Shown here: piece by piece, positions 1-13,690 of the stretch
Layout of the letters: each line of letters opens with the position of its first letter
How positions within the stretch are numbered: the stretch's first letter is position 1
Origin: Anarhynchus alexandrinus
Lineage: Eukaryota > Chordata > Aves > Charadriiformes > Charadriidae
Direction of reading: 5' to 3'
Length of the DNA stretch: 64,000 nt
NCBI GenBank assembly: GCA_008711295.1
Contig: VUYV01000590.1
Location: forward strand, 1 to 64,000
Position numbers and translations under genes: made by a program
Notes under the pieces: generated by a model
The model's database searches: none
Told to the model about the DNA's origin: nothing
The model's input: only the letters and a program-made list of their open reading frames with translations

Positions 1-1873
<1,873 letters not shown>

Positions 1874-2041
1874 CTAGGGACAAGGGGAGAGAAGACTGTA
1901 CAACGATGCAGAGCTTCACCTCATTCCCAGCTTGTGGAAATGACAGGATTGTGCCCAGTGTGCCCCGTTCTCCAAAGGGGTTATGAAACTCCTCTCTCTG
2001 GGATTTTTTGTCTACTTCCCGCCAGCTAAGGGTCTCCTTAC
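1874..2041 (-). other. PLXNA2: Short intron
   Basis: At 168 bp this is the shortest intron in the window. It has donor GTAAGG and acceptor CCCTAG in phase 0. Nothing else is visible in it. Confidence 0.8.
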
Positions 2042-2281
2042 CTTCAGGATGATGGGTGATCCCGGCTTCTGCTCCAGCACCCCGGTTGGGCTCAGCAGTT
2101 CAAACGTCGGGTTGGGGTAGTATATGAACTTGGTGTCGTTGTAGACCAGCAGGGACTGCACGTTGTTGAAGATAAACCCAAACTCGTCCGGCCGCTCGAC
2201 GGCATCCAGGCCGGGCCGGTACTCGGGGGCGAGGGGGGGCGCGAGGCAGGCCAGCGCCGTGGCGTTCACCACCTTGCAGAC
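2042..2281 (-). CDS. PLXNA2: PLXNA2 exon: IPT5 end and start of IPT6
   Basis: 240 bp, 80 codons, phase 0 at both ends (acceptor CCCCGCAG, donor GTAAGG). It begins [16 protein letters not shown], the end of the IPT5 strand pattern with a sequon NAT and paired cysteines. It continues through [20 protein letters not shown] and a [12 protein letters not shown] segment with sequon NDT. It then enters IPT6 with [21 protein letters not shown]. Length and phase match the neighbouring exons without any gap, and the peptide differs from remembered mammalian plexin-A2 at only scattered positions. Confidence 0.96.
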
Positions 2282-2327
2282 CTGCGGGGAAGGCGATGCT
2301 TTGAGTGATGGCGGGGAAAACCTTACT

Positions 2328-2419
2328 CCGACCTGGACAATGATTCCTTAAATGGAGACGACCAGTGGGAGGTGTCCCTGCCTATGGCAGGNCCCGACCT
2401 GGACAATGATTCCTTAAAT
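2328..2419. repeat. 26-bp direct repeat around a one-N gap
   Basis: The same 26 bases, starting ccgacctggacaatg, occur at 2328-2353 and 2394-2419. Between them are a short stretch ending in a CR1 piece and the single N at 2392. Either this is a target-site duplication around an incompletely assembled CR1, or two overlapping haplotype contigs were laid end to end. Confidence 0.85.
2363..2391 (+). mobile_element. CR1 LINE fragment (29 bp, cut by gap)
   Basis: The stretch agtgggaggtgtccctgcct and the bases after it match the 3' region of the CR1 copies elsewhere in this window (compare 14097-14122). It stops at the N, so the 3' tail is missing from the assembly. Confidence 0.7.
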
Positions 2420-4183
2420 ACTCCCCGAGAAGTCCAGAGGGTTCAAGTTTAGCTGGGAATATTTAATCCAGGCTGGATGCATTATAGCCATAGTTTGGGG
2501 GAATTTGCTTCCCCTCTGGCCAGTGCAAAGGCACTGGTGCAGAGACGGAGAGCGAGCTTCAGAACGAGCCGTGTTTTAAAGGAGGTAGAGGCTCGCACAG
2601 CGCATCACTCAGCCCTTCCTTTCTTTTTTCTTTTCGTTCCAGTTGCATCCCCATCGGCAATGCCGGCTTGGAAACAGACCCACAGCGGATACCTGGTCCC
2701 TGCTACAAATCGGCGACGAGAGGCAATTCCCTCGTGCCAGCGAGGGAGAGGAACGGCCATCTGACACTGGTGGGCTGGAGGTAACATGAAGGTCATCTCC
2801 CGCCGGGCCAAGGACACCCACCACTCCTCCAGCCCTGGAAGCAGGGAGTTGGCTGAGTTATGAGGCTTTCGCCTTATAAAGCAGCAAGAGCCCAACCGTT
2901 CGGCCTCCCTCCGTATGCGGAAGATTTAATTTCACTCAATTTTGTGCCTTCAAAATTATTTTTGTAGCACTATAACTGCAACTGCTAACAACAAAATTAG
3001 ATGTCTTTTTAAAAAGAGCTCAGAAGAAAAAAGGTCTTCAGAGGGGAAGGGAGAAAGGGAATAGGAAAAGACTGCTAAGTGATTTGCCCTTTCCAAGACA
3101 ATACAGGTTCAGTCAGAAAGATCACTGCATAGAAACAGTATTTTTCAGTTTTACTTGGTCAAAATGATTTCTGGGGGTCCTGGAGGTACAATTCTTATTT
3201 GTAGCATACAAGAACATCGCTTAGTTCCCATTTAGCTGAGGATGCATTTCAGCTTCTCACTCTCAGACTGAAAACACACAGATAGGGGAAGGAGGTGGCA
3301 CTCCACATCAACCCCAAATTCTGCTTCCAGCTCCGTGCTTCATGAACATCAGGGTGATAGGAGGGAGGAGGGGAAGGAGGCATAAAAATAACACCCAGCC
3401 TCACCAAATTACCCGGAGCCCCACGCTCAGCATCCTTCGCACGGCGAGGAGGATGCAGGGAGCAGCACCTGCCGTACCGCAGTGACCGAGCTGCAAAAGC
3501 GATCTGAAAGCTTCTTGTTGAGAAGTGGTTCCCCTCTCTCCTTCCCTCCCCAGGACGGTACGGGCTCGCCGGGCCCAGAGCTGCGGCAGCAGGAGGTTTA
3601 TTTATAGAGGCAGCTAGGGAGGGACCGGTTAAACACAGCAGCCTCGTAGCTGGCAGGGCTACGGGCTTTTACAGAAAGAGCAGGACTAAAACGGGAAGCG
3701 CGGAGCAGCTGGGGATGGGGACAGCTACACTTGGACTTTCCGTCCCAGCGTGCCCGTAGGGCTGAGCTAGGTACAGGGGAGGGAAGGATGCGGGGGAGCA
3801 TCATCCCCCATGAGGGGGATGCGGGGGAGAGGAGAGCTCTCGGGGCTCAGGGGCTCGGACAGAAGGGGGAATTCCAGGAGTGAAACAGGTTTATCTGCCC
3901 CAAGACAGAATTTGAGGTGATGGAGATGACCTAAAATGCTTTGAAAACTCCATGGCAGTTACTGTGCTCTCCCACGCGTGTGCGTTGGCACCCCTCTTTC
4001 CAGGCTCCCCAGGTTTTGCTGCTAACAGTTCGGGTAAGTCTAGGGAAATACCCCCAGAGTGGCTTTTGCCCACAGCGAGTGTCACCGCGCAGAGAGCACC
4101 GGCACCAGTAACCGTTCGTGTGCAGCCCGGTGGGACGCTCCCAGGCACCGCCCGGCGGCACCGCGCTGACAGCGGCTACTCAC

Positions 4184-4277
4184 ATTGACAAACTCCTTGC
4201 CGTTGTACTTGACGCGGATCCTCGGCTCCTGGATCACGTCCAGGTTGGAGCCGGTGACGGTCAGAGGAGTGTGTCCG
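4184..4277 (-). CDS. PLXNA2: PLXNA2 exon: IPT5 first half
   Basis: 94 bp: one base completing a Ser codon plus 31 codons, leaving in phase 0 (acceptor CTCCGCAG, donor GTGAGT). The peptide [20 protein letters not shown] continues to [11 protein letters not shown]. This is the typical IPT/TIG opening, in which G-x-T-P-L-T-V-x-G-x-N-L forms the first beta strands. It directly continues EPEWSIAS from the preceding exon, so the domain boundary lies at that junction. It is part of the membrane-proximal stalk of the receptor. Confidence 0.95.
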
Positions 4278-5590
4278 CTGCGGAGAACCGGGAGACACCT
4301 GATTAATGCATGGGGCAGGAGGGGCCGGGGCTCTGCCGAGGGGCTCTGCCTGCCTATAAGGATGCTTGCTGATCTCAGGAAGATGTTTTCTGCCAACACT
4401 TCAGGCACCAGGAGACAGAGGGGATTCATGCCCACTCCCTGAGTGGCTGGGGAGCGGTGTCTCACAAGTTAGCTAGCTCCTCTGCTCTCAGCTGCACCCT
4501 CTCCCACCTAATGGCGTTGCAAGGCAGCAGGATGAGAAATGGGACCAAAGAAATCAACTGAGCTGAGACTAAATACGTAAGACAATAAATTAGTCACAGT
4601 GTTTAATGATTTACATAGTGATGTTTTTAAGGAACATGATAAATGGTACGTGCAGTGAAGGAACTGACGTGCGCTTGCATCTGGACTGCAGACACAGCAA
4701 GTTGTCACACAGAGCAGGGGAGGGATGAAGAGCGCCCGGTGCCATCAGGGCCAGGGAGGACACAACCCCCCGGGCTAAAGCACCCCCATTCTCCTACAGC
4801 CGATGCCCCCGAGCAAAGTCTTTCACTCTTGGCTTCTTCTTTCCTGTGCTAACTGGAGCAGCACAGCCCAGATTCACCCGTCTCCAGCACCTCTGCAGCA
4901 GAGCTCAGCTGTCCCCTTTAGTCCCGGCCACCCCTTCCAGCCCAGCGCAGCCAAAACCACCGCGACCTTGAATTTGGACTCAAAGCGGACATCTCGCAGA
5001 GCCTGCAGCGAGACACTTACTTCTTTCGTGGGCAAGTTAAAAAAAATAATTGTAATTTGAAAGGAATAGCTGTGTTACAGCCCTTGTGAGCACAACCATT
5101 AAAGTAACACCAGGGGACGAGTACGGCCCAGGGTTTTCAGCAGCGACGACGTCACAGTGATGTGACAGCACCGGCCGCCCCGTTCCGAGCAGTGAATCTG
5201 GGACAAACAGTACATTTTGATTAGCATCAGCTTTTTCTTTTCTTGGTGGTTGCTGGTTTTGTTTTATTCCAGGACTACAAGAAGGAGCCTTTAATGAGCA
5301 ATTGTGCACTTCTTCAGCAGATGGAAGTGATCTCGGGGCTTTATTTGTGCTCCCAGAATCTCGGTGCAGACTGCTACTGCTGTAATCGCCTCCCTAATCA
5401 CAACTACTTTAGTAACTCTGGACCTGATTTTCGGTAAATGCAAATGCCACAGACGCCCAGCGCTGACAAATCCGGGACGCTGGGTGGGACGTGCATTTCC
5501 ACAGGGACCCTCTTTTGCCCGCACGGAGCGAGAGAGAAGAGCCAGACCAGGCGAGCTGGCTCCTCTCCGGCTCTCAGAGCCTCGTGTTAC
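4278..5590 (-). other. PLXNA2: Intron (IPT4 to IPT5)
   Basis: A 1.3-kb intron with donor GTAACA, which departs from consensus at +4 to +6, and acceptor CTCCGCAG. AT-rich patches lie at 4560-4640 and 5030-5060. I recognise no repeat or exon. Confidence 0.75.
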
Positions 5591-5758
5591 CTGGCGATGC
5601 TCCACTCGGGTTCGATGTGCTGCACCTTCGGGTCGTCGATGTACTCGAACACCAAGGTCCGCTCCAGCTGAGCCCGGTCGACGCTGACGGAGACGTGAAC
5701 AGCCCCCAGGCCGTGGGCTGACGGGGCCGACACGCAGACGATCTCGTTCATGGACCGC
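5591..5758 (-). CDS. PLXNA2: PLXNA2 exon: IPT4 second half
   Basis: 168 bp: one base, 55 codons, then two bases (acceptor TTGCGCAG, donor GTAACA). It starts [13 protein letters not shown], the strand with the second IPT cysteine. It continues with [20 protein letters not shown] and ends [16 protein letters not shown], the linker into IPT5. The acceptor AG is followed by the G that completes the Gly codon split from the previous exon, which fixes the border. No internal stop is present. Confidence 0.96.
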
Positions 5759-7223
5759 CTGCGCAAGAGAAGAAGCCGGGCAGGCGTTAACGGGCGGTCG
5801 TGGCGTGGGGGCAAAAAACGACCCTTGGTGCTCGCGAGCGCCTTTGGAGCGGGGCAGCTCACAAAAAGGCTGAGCCGTCAGTCGGCCCCAGAAGGGGATG
5901 AGCCCCCGAGACGGGCAGGAGGGCTTCACGGGCACGGGAGGGAGGGAACGGAGCTCCGCGCGGGAGGGGACCCTGCCTGCCCACCAGGAGAGGAGCGCAG
6001 GGCTCCCCGGAATTACTCTTTGTGCCAAACTGCAGCCGCCCGCATCCCTCTGTGAACCCGCCGCCTTCTGTTGGGCGTGTGAAAACAGATGGCTGCTTTT
6101 TAAACGGGACGCATTAGCTCGCTCAAAAGCCAAATTCTTCCCCTCCCCACCCCACCGCACACACGGGCCCTTGTGAGCAGCATAATGGAGCGCGGGCAGC
6201 CCCCGCCCGGGGAGGGCGATGCCACCGTCACCACTGCCTTCAGCTTTGTCTGCCCGTCAGAGCCGGGGTGACCCCGGCCTCGGCGTTGGCTGCCCGGACA
6301 CAACAGACCATCTGCTTCCATCGGAGCCCCGGAGAAGGTCGAGGCGGGAGGGTAACGAGGCGCTGTCAAAGCACAAAGGCGCCGGCGGGTGGATGGATGG
6401 AGAAGGGGAATGAGATACGAGCGGCACCGCTCCCGCTGCCGGGACAGAGCTGCGAGGAACCGCACAGCTCTGCGGGCAGCCTGGATGCTGTCCTACAAAA
6501 AGCGCCGGAGTGACATCCCTGGAAGGCCAGTGCCCTGCACGGCCACCCGCCCGTCGTCCTGCCTGCCCAAACCTGCCCCTGGCTCGCCAAAAAGGCTGTG
6601 CTGCTTCCGTGGCTCATTTAGCTTTGGCTTCTCACCGGGGAGAGGGCAGGCAGGTCTTCAGCGCCTCGCTGACAGTTCGGTGCTTAAATCAAAAACTGGC
6701 ACTCCTCAACGTCCAGTCTTCACCACCCTCACCCCCCGCAACTGCGCCACTCCTGCGGGTGCCTGAAGAGCTGAGCGCAGCCGTGGCCCCGCTCGGCTTC
6801 CAGCAAAGCTCCCGTGTCTCTACCCGGGCCAGGGGATGCTGCGTGGTCCCCTTCCAGGGCCCTTACACACCCTGTCCTCCCTAAGGAGTACGGGCAAATC
6901 ACTCAGCACCGGGCGTTTCAGGGGGTGTCGAACAGCGGGTGCCACGATGTTCCCAGCTCACACCTCGGTACTCCCATCCACCACAACCCAGGGGAGAGGG
7001 ACCACCTCCTAAAATACCTGAAACAAACTGGACCTGACTGTTTGTATCGATGCGACTACATGCCTACCCCTTCCCGCTCTCCTCCTCCTCCCTCCCTCAT
7101 CTCATTCTCACTCTCCACCTAGGTTTAATATAACCACGAAGGCATCCTCGTGCGAGGAGTGCCTTTCTCCACCCTCCTTGCTGATTCTCGGAGTGTTTCC
7201 ACGCGTGCCTGTGCAGCTGAAGA

Positions 7224-7338
7224 GCTGCCTGCTGCCTGCCTGCTGCCTGCCTGCCTGCTGCCTGCCTGCCTGCTGCCTGCCTGCTGCCTGCCTGCCTGCT
7301 GCCTCCCTGCCTGCCTGCCTGCCTGCCTGCTGCCTGCT
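7224..7338. repeat. CCTG/CTG microsatellite
   Basis: About 115 bp of alternating (CCTG)n blocks interrupted by CTG steps; the longest uninterrupted CCTG run is near 7307-7330. Apparent reading frames rich in Leu-Pro-Ala-Cys across it are artefacts of the repeat. Length is probably polymorphic. Confidence 0.92.
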
Positions 7339-8709
7339 CTGCCGCCCCGCGCCGGCGCAGCCGCTCAGCCCCCCCCGGACTCCACCGCGCCTGCTTAGCT
7401 CTGGCGTGAGATCCGGAGTGACGCACCGCTGCTGGCAGAGCTGCTCGCAGCTCCCTGTGATCAGTTAATTAGCTTTCTGTGCTATTATTATGTCGTCATG
7501 GTGAATCTACCCACTCCTCCGATCAGAGAGGGGAGAATGGGGGAAGCGGTAATTAGAGTGAATCTCATTAGAAACTGCTTCATCTAATCAGGCTCCCCCC
7601 ACACCCTCGAGTACAATTGAAGTTCGTTGCCTCAAAACAGTCCAAGCAAAACAAAGTGCACAGCGTGACCCCGCATGACGGATGGTGCCATTCACACACT
7701 GCCGCTTGCTTTGTTTAAGTTTCTGCTTGCCGGCTGTAATTAGAACATACAGAGAACTCAAAACTCTTCCAGGTTTTGCAGGTCAGCATCTGCAGGTTGC
7801 CCAAATATAATCATATATTGAAGGGATTACATTTCAGGGCTGCTTCTGCCGGCGGTAACGCCGTTACCCGCGTGCATCTGAGGAAGCAATCTGGCATCTT
7901 TGCTCCGGATAGGGAAGAAAAGTTGATGGATCAGCTGCAGTGCTTAGCACTCGGAGCGTTCATCTGCACTTGAAGACCTCAGCATGTCCAGACCTCCTGA
8001 AGCACCATTCTAGGATGGACCTAGAATAAGCGCTGCTAATTATCCCGACACGCTCCCACGTCTGGACACCCACAGCTCCCGTATCGGAGAACCTCTCAGC
8101 CTTCCAGATGAGAAATTCACCTCCAGGGGTCTTTACTTTCCCAGAAACTGCCTCGGTTCCTCCTGGGAAGCCTGAGCGAGGACCTGAGAGGCAGAATCCC
8201 TCTGCGCATCACACCGCTTCGCTTGGCATCCCGCACAGGCTGCGCCCCCGCCGTGGAACGCCTCCCGCCAGCCGCGCCGGGGCACCGCGCACCGCCGGCA
8301 CAGGGCAGGGATGCGCACGGCGTGCACACAGATGTATACCGCATGTATCTTTTTTTAACTAAGCCCCAAGAAAACCCATTAAACCCTGCAAATGTCAACT
8401 TTGTGTTTACACTGCTGGGTGAAAAGCAAATTTGCCCTAGAAAATCCCAGAGGAGGCCGATGGCTGCGCAGGTTTCTCAGCAGGAGGTGTGCGCAGATCC
8501 GGGCTTTGCTCTGCCGCGCAGAAGCCCACCCCTCGCTCAGACCGTTTCGAGGAGGCTGAGGTACCTGCAGCCGTGGCTGCAAGAAAGTAACGTTAAGTTG
8601 CTGATCTATGAAAAGAGAAACTAGATTTTTTTCTTGCAAATGTTATGTTTTCTTCAGATCAACTGGGCTCGGGGAGGTACTGATGACAACTATAAACATT
8701 TTACACTCG

Positions 8710-8823
8710 CAGTGATGTTTGCCCGAGATTTTTGGACCAGTTGACATTGTAACGGCATTACAATCACAGTGATGTTTGCCCGAGATTTTTGGACCAGTTG
8801 ACATTGTAACAGCATTAAAATGA
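8710..8823. repeat. 57-bp tandem duplication (two copies)
   Basis: Copy 1 is 8710-8766 and copy 2 is 8767-8823. They differ at three positions (about 95% identity), with the first 45 bases identical. Each copy starts cagtgatgtttgcccgag and contains the motif gttgacattgtaac, including a SOX-like CATTGT core. The unit is not CR1 and I do not recognise it as another transposon. Confidence 0.93.
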
Positions 8824-9056
8824 AATAGCAGACAGCACTAATTCCGATGCGACCCCTCCCTCGCCAAGCAAGGCTCAGTCACCGTACGAGAGAAGATGGT
8901 TTCACGTGATAAAAGAGGGAGCGGGAGGCTGCAGGGGTTCCCAGATGAATTTTTGCCCTGGCTGCGCGTTCAGCCGCAGCAGACAGGCGATGGTGCAGCC
9001 CTGCTAGCCAGGACACGCACGGCAGGAGCCCGCGCTGGCCCGGCTCGGCCCCTTAC

Positions 9057-9193
9057 CCGTAGAATTCGCAGGTCTGGTTTCCCAGGAGCACCGACACGCG
9101 GCTGCCGGCTCCCAGGTAGTGCCCGGAGATGGTCACCATCGTCCCTCCCGACTCCGGCCCGCGGCTGGGATGCAGAAAACTCACCGCTGGAGT
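9057..9193 (-). CDS. PLXNA2: PLXNA2 exon: IPT4 first half
   Basis: 137 bp: 45 codons plus two bases of a Gly codon (acceptor TTCCCCCAG, donor GTAAGG). It begins [20 protein letters not shown], carrying the diagnostic IPT/TIG signature P-x-x-G-P-x-x-G-G-T. It continues [20 protein letters not shown] and ends TCEFYG. The sequon NQT lies next to the first conserved cysteine. The exon continues MFV of the previous exon in phase 0. Confidence 0.96.
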
Positions 9194-12100
9194 CTGGGGG
9201 AAAAAAAACCAAAGGACAAACTCAGCGCTCCCGAATGCTGCGAGGGGAGCTGTCGGCGAGGGGCTGCCCGGGGGCCGTGCCAGCCCGAGAAGCACCGTCC
9301 CCCGAGCACCTTCACACTTTGGCGGAGTGGGGACACCCTTTTTAAAATGGAAAACCAAAACAGGGATGTGTTCTGGACGGCTGGCAAGTCTCCTGCTGAA
9401 TTTTGGAACCCAGCTCTGAAAGGGAGACGCACCTCAACAAACCGATTGCAAATTTAGCCTCAGCAAAATGATTTACCTTCAACTTCGTTCTTAAACAGAG
9501 GTAAGCTGTTTGCACCACAGTTTCAAAACAGAAATATATCCCAAGCCAAGCAAACTGCCACAATGGAAATTTGAACCCAAATGTTCAAAGTTTGCCAATG
9601 CAGTAAAGCATCGCAAAACCCCACCAGGGTCTGGTAATGGGAAATGCCACACAACTTTAACAAAGAGCAGTACCATCAGCTCCAGCTTAGTATGAACCAC
9701 CAGTGAGAGTATTGTGGGGGCAGAGCCTGTTTCCCATTGCTGATGGCAAGACATCCTTGGTGGGCGAACTCAGATCCCACTCGACATTTCATTGGTGATA
9801 CTATTGCAGCAACGCCACTTCTTTATCCTGCCGTGCACCACGATAGCTATTTATTCCCCTTAATAGAGTTTGCAGAAAGCAGGTACCTTTTTATTTGTTT
9901 TCAATCAGTGGATATTACCAAATTGTTGTACTAATGCTTTCGCATTACCCTCTTTATGACTCTCATCTGCAAAGGCTGGCAGCCTCCCAGCTCCGCTCCC
10001 CTGGTACCGCCTGCTTGGCAGCTCGGGGAATTGGTCCTGGTTTCTCTACTGTTTTCACAACTCAACACGTGTTCTCTGGGTGCCACAGCATCTGCCAAAG
10101 CAGCTTCAACCAAAAGCCTGTTTGACCCCGACTCCTGAACAGACCAGAGGAAAACCCACACAATCCACACTGTTGGGGATAATTATGGAATAATATTACA
10201 GGAGGGAGAGATTCGTCCTTCAACTGCTCATGGTCAGCTCACAGCTCTTATCCTAGCTGGGGTCAGGAGTTGGACTCGATGATCCTCGAGGGTCCCCTCC
10301 CGCTCAGCATATTCTGTGATTATCCCAGCTAACGCCAATACTAGACAATACGGATGGTAATAGCAATATTTACACTAGGCGCGCTTGGGAGCGTTTCATA
10401 CAACCACGAGGAGCGATTCCAAAATGCAAAAAACCTCCAAAGGATGTTCAATGTATGAGCGCCCATCAAAAACCTCCTTCAGCCTCCAGCCCGACCCCAG
10501 CGGCTGTTCCCAAGGTGAATTAGGGTCGAGCTGCAACGCCGTGAACGCTGCAGACAGCGAGAGCCCGCTACCAGCCACCCTCCTCCTCCTCCGGCCCCGG
10601 CCCCGGGGCCAGGCTGCCCGTGGGAGTCCGGGGACAGAAAGGAGCCGTTATTTCACACGTCCGTGAGGTCCGGCACGCTTCCACACGCCAACAGCGGAGC
10701 TGCACGTGCGCTGCACAGCACCGCGCTGCACTGCATTCAGAGCGATCCTCAGCACCTCCCGGCTACGAGCACCTGACGCTTTTGGGGGGAGCATCACCTC
10801 GTCTAAGCGCCGCAATCCCTGGAAATTCAAAGCGCTGCCAAAAATAGAAACTCAGGCTGTAACCCCGAGCAGTCACTCCTGTAAAGAAGGAAAAGGCAGG
10901 AGAGCTGAGGGCTCATCCCAGAGACCTGCAAAAGCTCCCAGGGCTGGGGTGAGGCCAGCATCGCACGAGGGCCTGAAGGCTGAATAAGAATTTTCCATCT
11001 TCAGCTCATGATTTGGCGATAATTATGACAGATTTACAGATGCAATGTAGCTCCAAGGTTCCACCTCCCCAGATAAAACGGGTGTAATTAAGGTGACAGC
11101 ATCGCTCCTGCGCGGTGTCAGGCACCAGATGAGCTCACCAAGGCATGAACCCTCTCAGGGTCGGAACAGAGCTCTGCTTTAAGGTACCAATCAATTTTAC
11201 TACTGACTTTAATGGCATAAACCAGCTGTAATGGAATCTGTGGCGGCGCTAAAGAGAAAAATAGAGGCCAACTAACAAAAGGAAATGATGTGCTAGGAGT
11301 TTTAGATGCCTGAGAAAAAGAGACGATATAATCAGGGTAAGTGCTGGAAATCAGAAGCACCAATACAAAGGATGATAACGCTCAGCACATGCTCACCAGG
11401 TTGCAGCGAGGTACTACTCCAAGGTTCATCTCCGCAATCACCTTCCACTGCCTCCCGCTTATTATTTAACACAGAGCAAGAGAGCATCGTCCCTGTGTCG
11501 CGTGGGACCTGTCTGTCCCTCCCGGCACATCTGGGCACCGTACTGGCAGTGCCCTGTGATGAGCAGAGGGGTTTCTGCCATATTTGAGCAAAACGTGGTG
11601 ATATTTTGCACCCCTGCTATGCTGTTGAATAAACGAAATCCCAGGGGAGGGTGTCGCTTCCAGCGCCGTCAGGGTGGCAGGGGCTGCCCTGATTTAGCTC
11701 TCAATTAGTTTACAAATTGGGGACAATTGGTAAGTGCTGGCATTTCCCTGCATACGGATCCCACTAAGCACAAAATCAATGTGGGCAGATGAAGTGCCCT
11801 GTTTAGGCAAAACTGGAGATATGAGAAACCCCGGCTGTGGCTTTTAAGTTTATGAATCAAAAGGCTGCTAATTAAACAACAGAAAGAAATGACCTACTCA
11901 ACGCCCAACTCAGTGGACACCCACCAACCCCAAGAGCAGCTCTCCGTTACGCAGACAGAGGAAGCCTACGCTGAACCAGCATCCCTGGAGGGGAAAAAAA
12001 ATCCCTCAATATTTGGATGCAGAATTACCCTTCCATCCTGAAGGGCATCACGGTGAAAAAATTAAATCTACAGACCCAGAAACTAACTCAGATGTGTTTA

Positions 12101-12802
12101 GGTTTCACAGGGAGTTGACTACAGCTGTTTCTAGCAGGACCTCAGTACCTGAGCCGCAGCAGGACGGACTCTGGGGCTCACTCTCCCCGTGCTGGTTTCT
12201 GTGTTCATGCAAAAAGGTCTTTTGGTGTCTCTATGTGTACACACACGTACAGAAACACCCTCAAAACCAGCAAGAAGCAGCGCCCTAGATTCAGCCCCAT
12301 TAACTAAGCACCAAAGTAACAATGTCCATTACAAAGAGAGGAAAATTTTGAGTGCCGATTCCAACTCCTCGACGATTCCCCGTGCGCAGAAGGTCCTCAG
12401 GTACAGAGCAAAGTTCCGCTTTGTGTAACGCTCCTGCGGGGACTGCAACAAAGCACTTTGCGAGGGGTAACGGAGCTTAGCAGTTCGGGAGCTTATCACT
12501 ATTTTGGAGGTGCGAAGCTGAACCCAAATGCTGTGGGAACCCTGGGTTTGGGTTCCCACATAAATCTTGTTTATTCGTCAGACCTGTGCGAGCTCCAGGT
12601 CCCGAAAACTGAGCTCAGTGACCGGGCTACCAAGAAATTGTGCGATACCCCGGGGGAAAAGCATCAGAAAAAGATGGCAATTTTGGGATTGTCTTCTGCT
12701 GTTGAACCCCATCCATTTGACACGTGCACTCGTAGAGCACGGCTGTTCCCGTGGGGGATGCGCTGCCCCCCCGCCACCCCCCCGCTTCGGCAGGACACTC
12801 AC
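9194..12802 (-). other. PLXNA2: Intron (IPT3 to IPT4)
   Basis: A 3.6-kb intron with donor GTGAGT and acceptor TTCCCCCAG. It contains a short 3' CR1 remnant at 10261-10322 and a C-rich run at about 12767-12785 just inside the donor. The remaining sequence is single-copy with no recognised feature. Confidence 0.75.
10261..10322 (+). mobile_element. CR1 LINE 3'-end remnant
   Basis: The segment includes ggagttggactcgatgatcc and ends attctgtgatt, which match the terminal 3' part of CR1 just before its octamer tail. Only about 60 bp remain, so it is heavily 5'-truncated. It is more diverged from the other copies than the elements at 13691 and 61089. Confidence 0.8.
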
Positions 12803-12920
12803 CACGAACATGTACTGCTGCGTGGACTTGGCCGTGAACTCCGGCTTGCACTCTCCGATGCACAGGAGCACTGGGCCGGAGCTGATCCCTGGAAGCGCCT
12901 GCCCCATTTCACAGACGATC
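12803..12920 (-). CDS. PLXNA2: PLXNA2 exon: IPT3 second half
   Basis: 118 bp: one base plus 39 codons (acceptor GCTTCCAG, donor GTGAGT). The peptide [20 protein letters not shown] continues [19 protein letters not shown]. It supplies the second half of IPT3, with three cysteines and the terminal aromatic strand QYMFV. The first base completes the Gln codon split from the preceding exon. This stretch differs more from mammalian plexin-A2 than the neighbouring exons do, but it remains alignable along its whole length. Confidence 0.95.
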
Positions 12921-13690
12921 CTGGAAGCAGAAGAGCCGCAGTGAGGTTTTGGCGGGGGGTGCTGAGGGTGCCCCGTGCAGCTCCGCGCGGGGCCGCCTTC
13001 CCTTCTGCCTCCTTCCCCCCCCGCCCCCTCTTTAACTTTGATATCTGCCTCTTTAGAAGAAGTTAATTACTGAGTCTATTTTTACCCCATGAAGTAATTT
13101 AAAGAAAAAAAATCAAAATTAGACATAATTATTACAAGCTGTAAACTCCAGAGCAAAGCAGAGCACTAATGGCAATATATTAGCCGGTAGCAAAGTGAGT
13201 GCGAAGTCCTTAGAGTAACAGATGAGTTCATTAAGGGAAGAGCTCACACTGCAGTCTCCCAGTTAATCAAAAATGGAGAAACCTGCTCGGGGACGACAGA
13301 GACAGCCGCGGAGAGCGGCCTTTGCAGGGGAGACAGCGCTGGCTGACACAGCACACCGACGCTGGTAAAAGGAGCCAGCGGCACCGCAAGACACCGAGTT
13401 TGTGCTCCTCGCGTGGCCCCGCTCAGCCCCGTGGGCACAGCCCGAGGCAGGGAGAGCCCCGAGGACAGGGAGAGCTGCTGGGGTTAACCGCAGCGGGCCA
13501 GGCTGGAAGGTGAGGAAACCCTCAATCCCAAAATCCCAGGGCACCGGGAATGCATGATGCCTAGCGGAGATGCGACCCCGCAAACGCCTGCTGTGCCAGC
13601 AGGTCTGAGGGGGGTTTTCACAGGGACGTCTGCACCTAAAGGGGACGGACGCTGCTTGCTCCCACGGCAACGCTGGAAAGACCAATTCGG

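Larger units (their letters stand above)
2282..4183 (-). other. PLXNA2: Intron (IPT5), contains a contig join
   Basis: A 1.9-kb intron with donor GTGAGT and acceptor CCCCGCAG. It contains the single-N join at 2392 flanked by a 26-bp direct duplication and a 29-bp CR1 piece, listed separately. The rest (about 2420-4180) is unremarkable intronic DNA, AT-richer at 2920-3180 and G-rich at 3360-3380. Confidence 0.75.
5759..9056 (-). other. PLXNA2: Intron within IPT4
   Basis: A 3.3-kb intron with donor GTAAGG. It holds a CCTG-rich microsatellite (7224-7338), an AT-rich block with TTAATTAG and several TAAT cores at about 7450-7620 that resembles a conserved non-coding element, and a 57-bp tandem duplication at 8710-8823. 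No exon-like sequence is recognised in it. Confidence 0.75.

Noticed and set aside
7150..7426. Cys-Leu-Pro-Ala or Gln-Ala-Gly-Arg repeat proteins
   Set aside because: Open frames created by the CCTG/CTG microsatellite.
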